Shown here piece after piece: positions 33,852-43,166 of a DNA stretch of 62,379 nt (positions are counted from its first letter, which is position 1; each line of letters starts with the position of its first letter). Source of the stretch: Akkermansiaceae bacterium (lineage in GTDB: Bacteria > Verrucomicrobiota > Verrucomicrobiia > Verrucomicrobiales > Akkermansiaceae); contig JAPKCM010000025.1 in NCBI GenBank assembly GCA_028822935.1, positions 1-62,379 of the forward strand, read 5' to 3'. Below the pieces are notes generated by a model, which saw nothing but the letters and a program-made list of their open reading frames with translations, made no database searches and was not told the origin of the DNA. Position numbers and translations under genes: made by a program.

Positions 33852-34898
33852 GTGATTGAGAGCTTGCGGTTGGTTGATTTTCGCTGTTTTGAGCGAGTAG
33901 CGCTGTCACTTGCTCCCAAGGGGCAGATTTTTGTGGGAGAGAATGCGCAGGGAAAGACGTCACTGCTTGAAGCGGTCTGTCTTTTACTGCGGTTGCAGTC
34001 GCCTCGTGCCCGGCAAGTTCGGCAGCTCATTAGGGAAGGCGCTGCGGGCTTTGGGATCGCGGGGAGAGTGAATGGGCAGGATTTACAGCTTCGGGGAGAT
34101 CGGAAAGGTCTCTCGATGAAGCTCGATGGGGATGACGCTCCTGCTAGGAAGGATTACCTAAGGGAAAGCGGTTTGGTGGTTTGGATGGGAAACGATGATC
34201 TCGATTTGGTGCGTGGAGGAGGCGAGAGCAGGAGGAAGTATCTCGATTTTCTCGCATCGCAAGTGGACCCGGAATATCGCGACCATTGGATGCGCTACCG
34301 AAAAGCGCTCGCGGGCAGGAACAAGTATCTCAAAAGTCTCTCTCCTCGTGAGCCCGAAGTGAAGGCTTACACGCGTATGCTCATCGAGCATGGATCGGAA
34401 ATCGTCCGACATCGTGAAATTCTTTGTCAGGATCTGGCTCCACGAGCGGCAGAGAATCATGCCGGGGTGAGTGGGAAAGCTGAAGAATTGGGAATCGATT
34501 ATCTGGATCGATCAAAAGGAGATCTTGAGGCGGCTTTTCAGGAAGTGGAAGAGCGGGAAATGAGGCGGGGAGTGACGCTCGCCGGGCCGCATCGTGATGA
34601 TTTAACGCTGAGGATCATGGGACGATCTGCCCGCGAGTATGGTAGCGAGGGCCAGCAACGGACTCTGGCGTTGTCGCTCAAACTCGCTCAAGGAGAAGTT
34701 CTCCGTGATCGGGGGAAACGGAAGCCGGTTTACCTCATCGATGACGTCTTTGGTGAGCTGGATCCCGGGCGTCGGAACGCGCTGATGGAGAGGCTTCCGA
34801 CTGATGCTCAGAAGCTGATCACGACGACCAACCTTGATTGGTGGGAAAGCAGCGAGAGTTTGCCTGTGCTGAAAGTAGTCGACGGCAAGCTTGAGTAG
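33852..34898 (+). CDS. recF: DNA replication and repair protein RecF
   Basis: Loads RecA on gapped single-strand DNA. 348 aa, SMC-like ATPase. Walker A VGENAQGKTSLLEAV, signature region EYGSEGQQRTLALSLKLAQ, Walker B PVYLIDDVFGELDPGRR, and GPHRDDLTL. GTG 33852 is the start; a five-codon frame ATG-ATT-GAG-AAG-TGA at 33841-33855 ends across it and may couple translation. dnaA, dnaN and gyrB, common partners, are not present in this window. Confidence 0.94.
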   Translation: MIESLRLVDFRCFERVALSLAPKGQIFVGENAQGKTSLLEAVCLLLRLQSPRARQVRQLIREGAAGFGIAGRVNGQDLQLRGDRKGLSMKLDGDDAPARKDYLRESGLVVWMGNDDLDLVRGGGESRRKYLDFLASQVDPEYRDHWMRYRKALAGRNKYLKSLSPREPEVKAYTRMLIEHGSEIVRHREILCQDLAPRAAENHAGVSGKAEELGIDYLDRSKGDLEAAFQEVEEREMRRGVTLAGPHRDDLTLRIMGRSAREYGSEGQQRTLALSLKLAQGEVLRDRGKRKPVYLIDDVFGELDPGRRNALMERLPTDAQKLITTTNLDWWESSESLPVLKVVDGKLE

Positions 34899-34899
34899 C

Positions 34900-35673
34900 T
34901 TAGTCGTCTTGCAGGTCTCCGGGGCTGACGGAGTATTTCTTGGCGCAGCGAGGGCATTGAACGGAGATGGTGTCTTTGTCCCCGAAGAGTTCATCGGGTT
35001 TGTCTTTCCAAGCACTGAGGACGGGAAGGATTCTTTCCAAGGTGCAGCCGCAAGCAAACTTGAATCGTCGAGTTTCCAAGACCTTATGGGGAGCGTGCTC
35101 GGTGATCGTCTCCAGCTCCTTTGCGCTGAGTTGGGCGAACCATTCTTCATCGAAGTCTGGTTGCGCCGCGACCAAAGCAAAGTGATCTCCTGAAAGTTGG
35201 AAGGCCTTAGCGGGGCGTTGCTCGGATTGATCGTAAAAATGTTGGAGCCATTCCAAGGGTGAATTGCCTTCCATCTCGATGGTGGAAAGAGAGGCCTCGG
35301 CACCGGGGACGGTGGTTTGAGAGTAGAGGAAGTTGCGATCTGGTTCGCGGACATCCTTAGTGAACAGGCGGCCGGTGATATACTCACTGGTCGAAGAGCC
35401 GGTCGCGAAAAAGTTAGCGCGGGGGGCGCGAAGATTGGCGGTCCAGGCGATGGTTTCGGCCCAAGGCCGGGCGGTGAGATGCAAGGTGAGGGCCGCGAGT
35501 AATTCCTTGAGGGTGGAATCGAGTCCTGCGGGGTGGCGTTCCTTAATCTCCATCAAGTGAAGATAGTAGTCGGTGAAGATAGGGGTGAATTCTGCCCGCA
35601 AAAGAAGGCAGTTTTTTTCGCGGAGAAAAATAGATTCAACGGTGGTGAATTCTTCGACGGATGCTTGTTCCAT
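34900..35673 (-). CDS. hslO: Hsp33 redox-regulated chaperone
   Basis: Holdase activated by oxidation of its zinc site. 257 aa from ATG 35673. The C-terminal zinc centre has the pattern C-x-C (FACGCTLERIL) and C-x-x-C (QCPRCAKKYSV). The N-terminal domain contains LTLHLTARPWAETIAWTANLR and TGRLFTKD. The open frame extends further upstream but overlaps the methyltransferase 3' end; the chosen ATG lies 10 bp after that stop. Downstream it converges on recF with a 1-bp gap. Confidence 0.9.
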   Translation of the reverse strand: MEQASVEEFTTVESIFLREKNCLLLRAEFTPIFTDYYLHLMEIKERHPAGLDSTLKELLAALTLHLTARPWAETIAWTANLRAPRANFFATGSSTSEYITGRLFTKDVREPDRNFLYSQTTVPGAEASLSTIEMEGNSPLEWLQHFYDQSEQRPAKAFQLSGDHFALVAAQPDFDEEWFAQLSAKELETITEHAPHKVLETRRFKFACGCTLERILPVLSAWKDKPDELFGDKDTISVQCPRCAKKYSVSPGDLQDD

Positions 35674-35683
35674 GAGGTAGTGG

Positions 35684-36505
35684 TTAGAAAAGAGTGCGGT
35701 CGTTCTTAAGGGTGTCCAGACGTTCCCGGGCGACTTCGAGATAGCCTTCGTCGATCTCGAATCCGGTGAAGGAATCGATTCCGAGTTGATGCGCTGCGAT
35801 CGCCGAGGTGCCAATGCCCAGAAAGGGGTCAAGCAAATGAGTCGTTTCGTCAAGTCCGTGCAGTGTGAGACATTGTTCAACGAGGCCTACGGGAAAGCTC
35901 GCGGGATGGGGGCGATCCTTGTCTCGTGATTTGATGGTGTCGTAAGGAATGAACCAAGTGTTTCCACGGCAGCGCTTGTCACTGCCGCCGGTGTGCTTCC
36001 AGCGTGCGATATTAGATTTATCGGCATACTCGGCTCCGGCTTCCCGACGCTGAAGGGGAACTGCACCACTACCGGTGAGGTGGAAGACATATTCATGGCA
36101 GTCGTTGACGAAGCGCTTGGAGTTGATGGGCTTAAAATGACCCGCCGAAATCTCTTCGCCTTTTCGCGTCTTGATCGTGATCGATTTGACCCAGTGAAAG
36201 GTGTTTTGGAGGACAAAATTGGGCTTTTTTTCCGTCAGCGCGAGAACGAGCTGGTGAGGCATGAGGGGATTAGCAGGAGCTGCTCCGACATTGAGGAAAA
36301 ACGATCCTCCGGGTTTGAGGACACGTTTGATCTCTGTCGCCCATTCCTGGCACCAGGAGAGAAAGCCGCCGCGATCTCCGGTGTCGTCATAGGTCGAGTA
36401 GTTGATTCCCAGATTGTAGGGGGGAGAAGTGACGACGACGTCGACACAGGCCTCCGGCATATCGCGCAAGCCTTCAAGGCAATCTCGGTGTTGGAGTTCA
36501 ATCAC
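35684..36505 (-). CDS. DNA methyltransferase, beta-type N4/N6, no restriction partner
   Basis: 273 aa. Catalytic motif IV TSPPYNLGINY is near the N-terminus and the AdoMet-binding motif I DPFLGIGTSAIAAH near the C-terminus, the order of the beta group. TSPPY is common in N4-cytosine enzymes and in some N6-adenine enzymes. No endonuclease gene lies alongside, so it is an orphan; it may regulate genes or protect DNA. Start is GTG at 36505. It is upstream of hslO on the same strand and divergent from the TetR gene. Confidence 0.9.
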   Translation of the reverse strand: MIELQHRDCLEGLRDMPEACVDVVVTSPPYNLGINYSTYDDTGDRGGFLSWCQEWATEIKRVLKPGGSFFLNVGAAPANPLMPHQLVLALTEKKPNFVLQNTFHWVKSITIKTRKGEEISAGHFKPINSKRFVNDCHEYVFHLTGSGAVPLQRREAGAEYADKSNIARWKHTGGSDKRCRGNTWFIPYDTIKSRDKDRPHPASFPVGLVEQCLTLHGLDETTHLLDPFLGIGTSAIAAHQLGIDSFTGFEIDEGYLEVARERLDTLKNDRTLF

Positions 36506-36555
36506 TTAGAAATGATCTCCCAAGGAGGGTGAATGAGGGAGGAAAAAAATATTTT

Positions 36556-36600
36556 AAACATCTGCTTGAAAATCTTGAGAACGCATTTAAGCACTTGTTT
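36556..36600. promoter_or_regulatory. candidate TetR operator
   Basis: A 45-bp imperfect inverted repeat with half-sites AAACAnnTGCTTnAA and TTnAAGCAnnTGTTT, 12 of 15 positions matching. It lies in an AT-rich stretch between the methyltransferase start and the regulator ATG at 36608. The position fits autoregulation of the efflux operon by its TetR protein. Confidence 0.55.
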
Positions 36601-36607
36601 GAAATTT

Positions 36608-37255
36608 ATGAGCGCAGCCCAAGAGGAGGAACACGTTGGCACGAAGAGAGCACTTCTCGATGCTGCTGCAGCGCTTTTCGCGGAGAAGGGATTTGAGAAT
36701 GTCTCTCTCCGAGAGATCACCGGGCAAGCCGGGGCCAATGTTGCTTCAGTGAAATATCACTTTGGTTCCAAAGAGTCGCTTGTGGATGCGGTCGTGACCG
36801 GACTGGTCTCTCCCGTGAATCAAGCGAGGTTGAAGAACCTTGATTGTTTAGAGAGAGAGGGAGATCCGTCAGTAAGGAAGCTTCTGCATGGTTTTTTTGA
36901 CCCTTTGCTTACGCAGCTCACCGCAAGTGCCCTCAGTGAGCAATTGTTCTTCAAACTTATGGGGCGTTTGGTCAGCGAGCGATCCTACGAGTTGCCCGAG
37001 ATCCTGATGGCGCAGTTTCATGAGGTCGCTGGTCGCTATGTTCCGGCCTTCCAGCAGGCGACTCGAGGGAGTGATCCCAGGCACATTTTTTGGTCGATCC
37101 ATTTCTCTTTTGGAGTGATGTCGAATGTCCTGATGCATGGTGATTTGCTGAATAAGATTTCCAAGGGTCTTGTTGAGCGGGAGGAAATGGAGCGGACGAT
37201 GGAGCGAGCGATTAATTTTTGTGAGGTAGGATTTTTAAACGGAAGCCAAGGATGA
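36608..37255 (+). CDS. TetR-family regulator of the efflux operon
   Basis: 215 aa from ATG 36608 (MSAAQEEEHVGTKRALLDAA). The N-terminal HTH is clear: LFAEKGFENVSLREITGQAGANVASVKYHFGSKESLV. The C-terminal ligand domain is helical (LFFKLMGRLVSER). An alternative ATG at 36533 has a perfect AAGGAGG (36522-36528) and would add 25 residues encoded across the candidate operator; I prefer 36608 because TetR proteins rarely have such tails. Its stop overlaps the outer-membrane gene start (ATGA), so repressor and pump are one operon. Confidence 0.88.
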   Translation: MSAAQEEEHVGTKRALLDAAAALFAEKGFENVSLREITGQAGANVASVKYHFGSKESLVDAVVTGLVSPVNQARLKNLDCLEREGDPSVRKLLHGFFDPLLTQLTASALSEQLFFKLMGRLVSERSYELPEILMAQFHEVAGRYVPAFQQATRGSDPRHIFWSIHFSFGVMSNVLMHGDLLNKISKGLVEREEMERTMERAINFCEVGFLNGSQG

Positions 37256-38673
37256 AATTATTACCTCTCACATTAGTCTACTGCGCTTTGGTGGGCTGCG
37301 CCGTGACGGTGCCTGAATCGCGTATGAAGGAAGCCGGGGACCAAGCCCTAGGGAGATGGTCGGCCACGCGTGAGGGACAGGCGGGAATCGATACTCGCTG
37401 GGTCAGTCGTATCGGTGGAAGCGGTGGGGCCTCATTAGTTGATGAAGCGCTCTCGGCAAACCCGGATATGCGGGTGGCTGCGGAGAGAGTGAATCGGGCG
37501 ATTGCTACTTCGAGGACAGCGGGGGCGGCGATGAGACCGACGGTGGAAGCGGGGTTGAACGGGGCTCGATCGAAACAAGTTTTTGTCGGATTTCCTTTCG
37601 GTGACGGCGGCGTTCCTTCTTCACTTTCTGAAAATTACGGGGCAGGCCTATCGGTAAATTGGGAACCCGATATCTGGGGCTTCGCCCGCGCTGGGCAGTC
37701 TGCACTCATTGCTGATGCGCAATCCGAGGGGCAAAATTATCGCGCGGCGCGTGCTTCACTGGCAGCTCAAGTAATCAGGGCATGGTTGGCCCTTACGGAG
37801 GCGAACGAGCAGATCGTGCTTGCGGAGACCTCGGCCGAACTGTTTCAGCAAACGATGGATATTGTTCGGGATCGTTTTACCAACGCACTTGCGGAAGAAG
37901 GAGGTTCAGCTTCCCAGTTCCGCCTGGCGGAGAGTCAGTTTGAATCCAGTAAGGCGACTCTGACTCAGCGGAAGGGGGAGCGGGAGCAAGCGATTCGGCA
38001 GCTCGAGCTTCTTCTGGGGCGATATCCGGCCGGGGCGATTCGTTCTTCGGAAAAACTTCCGTCGATCCCACCGATGCCTCCTGCGGGATTGCCCTCGGAA
38101 CTTCTTTTGCGTCGGCCTGATATCCTCGCTGCCGAGCGCCGGTTTGCTTCTTCGGGAAGTCTGTTGAAGCAAGGTAAGGTGGCCTTTTATCCCAGCATCA
38201 AGATCACTGCGAGTGGCGGAACGACCACGGACTCTTTGAGTAATATTACCAATTCAGATTTTGGAGTCTGGAGGCTGGCGGGAGCGCTCAGTCAGCCGAT
38301 CTGGGCGGGGGGAGCCTTGCGCTCGGAATATTCCCGACTGAAGTCCGACGACCGCGCGGCACTCGCAAGTCTGCAGTCCACCGTTCTTAATGCCTTTGGT
38401 GAAGTCGAGCAGGCTCTTGTAGCGGACCGCTTCATGGCCCAGCGGGGAGAGGCAACGGCAGCAGCTTTAAAGAGTGCCACCGAGGCAGCGGAGGCAGCGA
38501 ATGCCGATTATGCCGGTGGCACCGGCGATGCCCTGACGCTCATCACCGCGCAATCAAACCGGATCACTTTAGCCTCACAACTGGTCACCTTACGGAGACT
38601 TCGTCTCGACAATCGGGTCAGTCTCCACCTCGCACTTGGCGGTGATTACCGCGTAGGAAAAAAATCTCCATGA
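37252..38673 (+). CDS. outer-membrane efflux lipoprotein, NodT/TolC family
   Basis: 473 aa. Signal sequence with lipobox ALVGC, so lipid anchored. The repeat structure of TolC-like channels is visible: VDEALSANPDMRVAAERVNRAIA, the second half LLLRRPDILAAERRFASSGSLLKQGKVAFYPSI and VLNAFGEVEQALV. It should form the outer-membrane exit duct for the pump encoded just downstream. Overlaps both neighbours by 4 bp. Confidence 0.93.
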   Translation: MKLLPLTLVYCALVGCAVTVPESRMKEAGDQALGRWSATREGQAGIDTRWVSRIGGSGGASLVDEALSANPDMRVAAERVNRAIATSRTAGAAMRPTVEAGLNGARSKQVFVGFPFGDGGVPSSLSENYGAGLSVNWEPDIWGFARAGQSALIADAQSEGQNYRAARASLAAQVIRAWLALTEANEQIVLAETSAELFQQTMDIVRDRFTNALAEEGGSASQFRLAESQFESSKATLTQRKGEREQAIRQLELLLGRYPAGAIRSSEKLPSIPPMPPAGLPSELLLRRPDILAAERRFASSGSLLKQGKVAFYPSIKITASGGTTTDSLSNITNSDFGVWRLAGALSQPIWAGGALRSEYSRLKSDDRAALASLQSTVLNAFGEVEQALVADRFMAQRGEATAAALKSATEAAEAANADYAGGTGDALTLITAQSNRITLASQLVTLRRLRLDNRVSLHLALGGDYRVGKKSP

Positions 38674-39818
38674 AATCTGTCGCCGCCATTACGCTCATTG
38701 TCTGTCTCGTCATCGTCCTGGTGAGTGGGGCTACTATTTCGATCCTCGAGAAATTCGCCCCGGAAGCAGAGAAAAAGGAAAATGTCGTCGTCGTTCCGGT
38801 GGTCGAGATCGAGGTCGTTCAGAAAGGCGATGTTGATCTCCTTCTCAGCAGCGAGGGGCTCGTCTCGCCTCGTCGTGATACCGTGCTTACCGCAGAGGTC
38901 ACGGGTCGGATCATCTCTGTCGATCCGCGCTTCGAAGTGGGGGAGGAGTTTAAGAAAGGCGACGTCATTCTTGAACTCGATGAAGTCAATTATCGGGCTG
39001 CGGTAGCGCAGGCGAAAGCGACGGTAGCCGACGCGGAACTTTTGGTGAAACAGGAAGAGGCCCGCAGCACTCAAGCGGCGCGCGATTGGAAGAAGATTGG
39101 CAATGGTAAGCCAGCGAGCGAGATGGTTCGCCGGGTTCCTTTTCTTGCGAGTGCGAGGGCTCGTCAGGTTTCCGCGGAAGCGATGCTTGAAAAGGCAAAC
39201 AAGGATTTGGCTCGAACGAGGATTCAAGCTCCCTTTGACTGTCGGGTTAGCGAAGCCCTCTTCGATATCGGGGCGACTGTTGTAACCGGCACGCGACTTG
39301 GTGAGGTTTACGACACCTCTGGATTTGAGGTGCGTCTGCCCTTTTCGCTTACCGATTTTTCAGAACTTCCTTCCGATGCGAAGGTGCAGATTTCCGCGAC
39401 GCTTGGTGGAACGGAATATCACTGGGATGCTAAAATTATCCGCACGGAAGGCGACGTGGATCGGACCACTCTTTCGGCCTATGTTATCGCTGAAATTGAA
39501 CCGAATCCCGAAGCGCCCGATGCTTTCAGGACGCCGCTTCCCGGAATGTTTGTGCGAGCTGTGGTCAGCGGAGCTCAGCTGAAAGGGGTGATTCCGGTTC
39601 CGCGAAATGCGGTGCGCGGGCGAGACCAGATCGCTGTGCTGAATGAGAAAAATGAACTCGAGTTGAGGACCTTGAAAATCAGGCGAAGCTCCGCTGATTT
39701 TGTCTACACGACCGGGGGCGTAGAAGCGGGGGAACGTGTTATTTTAACGAAGCAGGGACTCCCGGTGGTTGGGATGAAACTTGAGGCCGCTTCAACCGGA
39801 GAATTCCAGCCTAAGTAA
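38670..39818 (+). CDS. RND efflux periplasmic adaptor (membrane fusion protein)
   Basis: 382 aa. One N-terminal membrane helix (AAITLIVCLVIVLVSGATIS), a lipoyl-like barrel (TAEVTGRIISVDPRFEVGEEFKKGDVILELD), a coiled-coil hairpin (about residues 115-180) and beta-barrel domains (RTRIQAPFDCRVSEALFDIGATVV). It bridges the inner-membrane pump and the outer channel. Start overlaps the previous stop; the pump gene starts 3 bp later. Confidence 0.93.
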   Translation: MKSVAAITLIVCLVIVLVSGATISILEKFAPEAEKKENVVVVPVVEIEVVQKGDVDLLLSSEGLVSPRRDTVLTAEVTGRIISVDPRFEVGEEFKKGDVILELDEVNYRAAVAQAKATVADAELLVKQEEARSTQAARDWKKIGNGKPASEMVRRVPFLASARARQVSAEAMLEKANKDLARTRIQAPFDCRVSEALFDIGATVVTGTRLGEVYDTSGFEVRLPFSLTDFSELPSDAKVQISATLGGTEYHWDAKIIRTEGDVDRTTLSAYVIAEIEPNPEAPDAFRTPLPGMFVRAVVSGAQLKGVIPVPRNAVRGRDQIAVLNEKNELELRTLKIRRSSADFVYTTGGVEAGERVILTKQGLPVVGMKLEAASTGEFQPK

Positions 39819-39821
39819 GCC

Positions 39822-42800
39822 ATGGAAAAAGCGATTAAATGGTTCAGCGGTAATCATGTTGCGGCCAACTTTCTTATGCTTGCCGTTGTTGTGGCGGGCT
39901 TTACGACGTGGTTTCAGCTTCGAAAAGAGATCTTTCCCGAGACGTCTTTCGATGCCGTCGTTGTCAGTGTCCCGTATCCCAATGCCACTCCCGAAGAGGT
40001 GGTCAATGGCGTTATCATTCCGATGGAAGAAGCAATTTCGGATATCGAAGGAATCAAGCGCGTCACCTCAAATGCCAGTCGGAATATCGGAGCGCTTACG
40101 GTTCAGGTGGATACCGGATACGAGACGCGTAATGTCATGGATGACGTGAAGACGAAGATCGATGCGATCAGCAACTTTGCTGAAAATGCCGAACGTCCGG
40201 TCCATGAAGAACTCATCGTCAATCGCCAGATCCTTAGCTTGGCGATCAGTGCGGAGACCGACGAGGCGAGCTTGCGAGAGTATGCCGAGTCGATTCGCGA
40301 TGGCTTGTTGAATTATGAGAGTAAAAATGCGTCCGGATTTTCTGCCAAGATTCAGCGCTTTCTAAAAGGGACTCCCGAAATCAAGAAAGTGGAGTTGGCA
40401 TCGGTCCGCCCCTTCGAAATTTCCATCGAGGTTTCCGAAGACCAATTGCGCCAGTATGGCTTGTCCTTGAGTGATGTTGCTGCCGCTGTGCGAGGGGCTT
40501 CGTTGGATCTCCCAAGTGGTTCGGTGAAAACGTCATCGGGCGAGATTGTTGTGCGGGCCGTGGGTAAACGTTATCGCGGAGAGGACTTTCAAAATATCAT
40601 TGTAAGGACTCTTCCCGATGGCTCGGAAATTCGACTGGATCAGGTTGCCGAGGTGATCGACGGTTTCGAAGATGTGGAACTCACCTCGACCTTTAATGGG
40701 CGGGAGGCTGTTGTTCTTCATGTCTTCCGTGTGGGGGAGCAGGACACTCTGACGATTGCCGCTCTCGCGAAAGAATATCTCGCGCAAATGGACAAGCCTC
40801 CCGGAGTTGAGGTGGAAGTCTGGAACGATGCCAGCCTCATGCTGCAGGGCCGCCTTGATCTCCTAAAGAGGAACATTGGTTGGGGTTTGCTGCTCGTTCT
40901 TCTGGTGCTCGCGCTTTTCCTCCGTCCTAGTTTGGCCTTCCTCGTTGCTCTGGGAATTCCGGTTTCCTTTGCCGGTGGCATTTGGCTCATGCCGGAGCTG
41001 GGGGTGTCGATCAATATGATCTCGGCTTTCGCCTTCATCCTCGTGCTTGGAATCGTGGTCGATGACGCCATCGTGGTCGGTGAGAATGTTTACACGCGCA
41101 TTCAGGGTGGTGAGCATCCGCGCGAAGCAAGTTGGAAAGGGACGCATGAAGTGGGCGTGGTGGTGATTTTTGGAATTCTCACGACGATGGCAGCCTTCAC
41201 TCCGATGCTGGGACTCAGCGGAGTGAGTGGAAAAATTTGGCCCAATATCCCGCTGGTGGTCATTCCTGTTCTCGGTTTTTCGCTTCTGCAGTCGAAGTTC
41301 GTCCTCCCGGCCCACTTGGCACTTTTGAAGCCCACTTCGTCCGAGCCCAAACGGAATCCACTTTCGAAACTCCAGAATGCGATCTCCTCAGGCTTGCTGC
41401 ACTTTGTGGATGTTGTTTACACCCCATTTCTGGCGCTCTGTTTACGTTTTCGCTACATCGTTCTGGTGGCCTTTGGTTCGCTGGTGATTCTCTCCGTTGC
41501 TTTGGTCGCCAATAAATGGGTTCCGTGGGAGTTCTTCCCGAAGGTGGAAGGCGAAATCCTTTCGGCGAAACTTGAGATGCCTCTGGGCGCGCCCTTTTCG
41601 GAAACTCAGGAAGTGATTCGAAAGCTTGAGGAAGCAGCACTGCAATTGGGTCGTGAAATCACGGATAGAGAAGGAAACTCGATCGTGGTGAATGTTCTTG
41701 CGACTTCCGGGATGCAGCCTTTTCAAGGGGGCTTTTCTCCGGGTGGACCTCCGACAGGAACGCATCTGGGTGAAGTCACGCTGGAGCTGACGCCGGCCAA
41801 GGATCGCGATATTTCTTCAGGGGAGATCAAGGTGATCTGGCAGGAACTCGTTGGTAACCTGCCGGGCGTGGTGGCACTTAGCTTTAAATCGGAGACCGCT
41901 GGTGGTGGCAATGCCATCGATATCAATCTGACTGGAAACGATAGCGATGAGCTTGAGGATGCAGCCGAGTGGGCGACCGAGAAGCTGAAGGAATACAAGG
42001 GCGCGATTGAGATATCGAACTCGGATCGTCGGGGACGTGAGGAACTCATCGTTCGTGAGTTGACACCGCGAGGGAAAGCGCTTGGGTTCAATTTGGCGAA
42101 TGTCATGAGACAGGTCAGGGATGCTTTCTATGGAAACGAAGTGCAACGGCTTCAGCGCGGAAGGGACGAGGTCAAGGTGATGGTGCGCTATCCCGAGGAA
42201 GAGCGGCGTTCACTAGCGAACTTTGAACAAATGAAATTACGCACTCCACAGGGTGGGGAAGTCCCAATTTTGGAGATCGTTGAGCCTGACTATGGTCGGG
42301 GGCCAGCGACAATTTCCCGGGTTGATCGCTTCCGAACGATCAGTCTTAAAGGGGATGTCGATCTTGCTGGTGGCTACAACTCGAATGAAATCGTGGGTCG
42401 CTACACCAAGGAAGTGCTTGATGTCATCGGCGATAAGTTCCCCGGGGTTCGATACACCTATGAGGGCGAGCAGAGTGACCAGCGAGATAGCATGCGCGAG
42501 ATGAGTATCGGTTTTGTGGGAGCGCTTATGCTCATGTATGTGCTCATGGCCATTCCGCTAAAGAGTTACATTCAGCCTTTGATTGTGATGAGCGTGATTC
42601 CTTTTGGCATGGTGGGAGCAATCGCTGGCCATATTTTGCTGGGGCTAAATCTGAGTATCATGTCGATGTGCGGCATCGTGGCTCTTGCCGGAGTGGTGGT
42701 GAATGATTCACTTGTGCTGGTCGACTACGTGAACAGGCATCGTAAGAAAGGTCTCTCGGTTTACGAGGCCGCTACCCGAGCGGGGGCCCGTCGTTTCCGG

Positions 42801-43019
42801 CCGATTATTCTCACGTCGCTCACCACGTTCGCGGGGCTTATGCCGATGCTTCTGGAGACCGATATGCAGGCGAAGTTTCTGATTCCGATGGCGGTGTCAT
42901 TGGGATTCGGAATCCTTTTCGCGACGGCGATTACTTTGATTCTGCTGCCGTCTGTTTATCTCGTTCTTGAAGATATTCGGAGGCCATTCAGTAGGTCAAA
43001 GGATGGTTCCTCATCGTAA
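39822..43019 (+). CDS. RND efflux transporter, inner-membrane pump
   Basis: 1065 aa AcrB-like proton antiporter. TM1 at the N-terminus (AANFLMLAVVVAGFTTWF), the PETSFDAVVVSVPYPNATPEEVV porter start, the proton-relay Asp pair in LGIVVDDAIVVGENVYTRI (TM4), a second duplicated half with RRFRPIILTSLTTFAGLMPM, and about twelve membrane segments. Substrate could be drugs, metals or lipids; the sequence does not decide, though no metal-specific residues stand out. Final gene of the tetR operon, followed by a terminator. Confidence 0.95.
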   Translation: MEKAIKWFSGNHVAANFLMLAVVVAGFTTWFQLRKEIFPETSFDAVVVSVPYPNATPEEVVNGVIIPMEEAISDIEGIKRVTSNASRNIGALTVQVDTGYETRNVMDDVKTKIDAISNFAENAERPVHEELIVNRQILSLAISAETDEASLREYAESIRDGLLNYESKNASGFSAKIQRFLKGTPEIKKVELASVRPFEISIEVSEDQLRQYGLSLSDVAAAVRGASLDLPSGSVKTSSGEIVVRAVGKRYRGEDFQNIIVRTLPDGSEIRLDQVAEVIDGFEDVELTSTFNGREAVVLHVFRVGEQDTLTIAALAKEYLAQMDKPPGVEVEVWNDASLMLQGRLDLLKRNIGWGLLLVLLVLALFLRPSLAFLVALGIPVSFAGGIWLMPELGVSINMISAFAFILVLGIVVDDAIVVGENVYTRIQGGEHPREASWKGTHEVGVVVIFGILTTMAAFTPMLGLSGVSGKIWPNIPLVVIPVLGFSLLQSKFVLPAHLALLKPTSSEPKRNPLSKLQNAISSGLLHFVDVVYTPFLALCLRFRYIVLVAFGSLVILSVALVANKWVPWEFFPKVEGEILSAKLEMPLGAPFSETQEVIRKLEEAALQLGREITDREGNSIVVNVLATSGMQPFQGGFSPGGPPTGTHLGEVTLELTPAKDRDISSGEIKVIWQELVGNLPGVVALSFKSETAGGGNAIDINLTGNDSDELEDAAEWATEKLKEYKGAIEISNSDRRGREELIVRELTPRGKALGFNLANVMRQVRDAFYGNEVQRLQRGRDEVKVMVRYPEEERRSLANFEQMKLRTPQGGEVPILEIVEPDYGRGPATISRVDRFRTISLKGDVDLAGGYNSNEIVGRYTKEVLDVIGDKFPGVRYTYEGEQSDQRDSMREMSIGFVGALMLMYVLMAIPLKSYIQPLIVMSVIPFGMVGAIAGHILLGLNLSIMSMCGIVALAGVVVNDSLVLVDYVNRHRKKGLSVYEAATRAGARRFRPIILTSLTTFAGLMPMLLETDMQAKFLIPMAVSLGFGILFATAITLILLPSVYLVLEDIRRPFSRSKDGSSS

Positions 43020-43095
43020 GAGCGATTGGGGCTGCGGATTTACGGAGCGACCATGGGAGAGCTTGGCCTAGACTGAAGGAAAACTCATTTCCGCA

Positions 43096-43142
43096 AAAAG
43101 TGACACCCGGTGATCCACGAAGGAACCACCGGGTGTCGTTTT
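43096..43142. terminator. bidirectional terminator
   Basis: ACACCCGGTG (43103-43112) and CACCGGGTGT (43127-43136) form a perfect 10-bp stem. TTTT follows on the plus strand, and an A run at 43096-43099 gives a T run on the minus strand. It separates the pump gene and the convergent LysM gene. Confidence 0.85.
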
Positions 43143-43166
43143 GCCATATTCTTGCCTTGGAAAATC

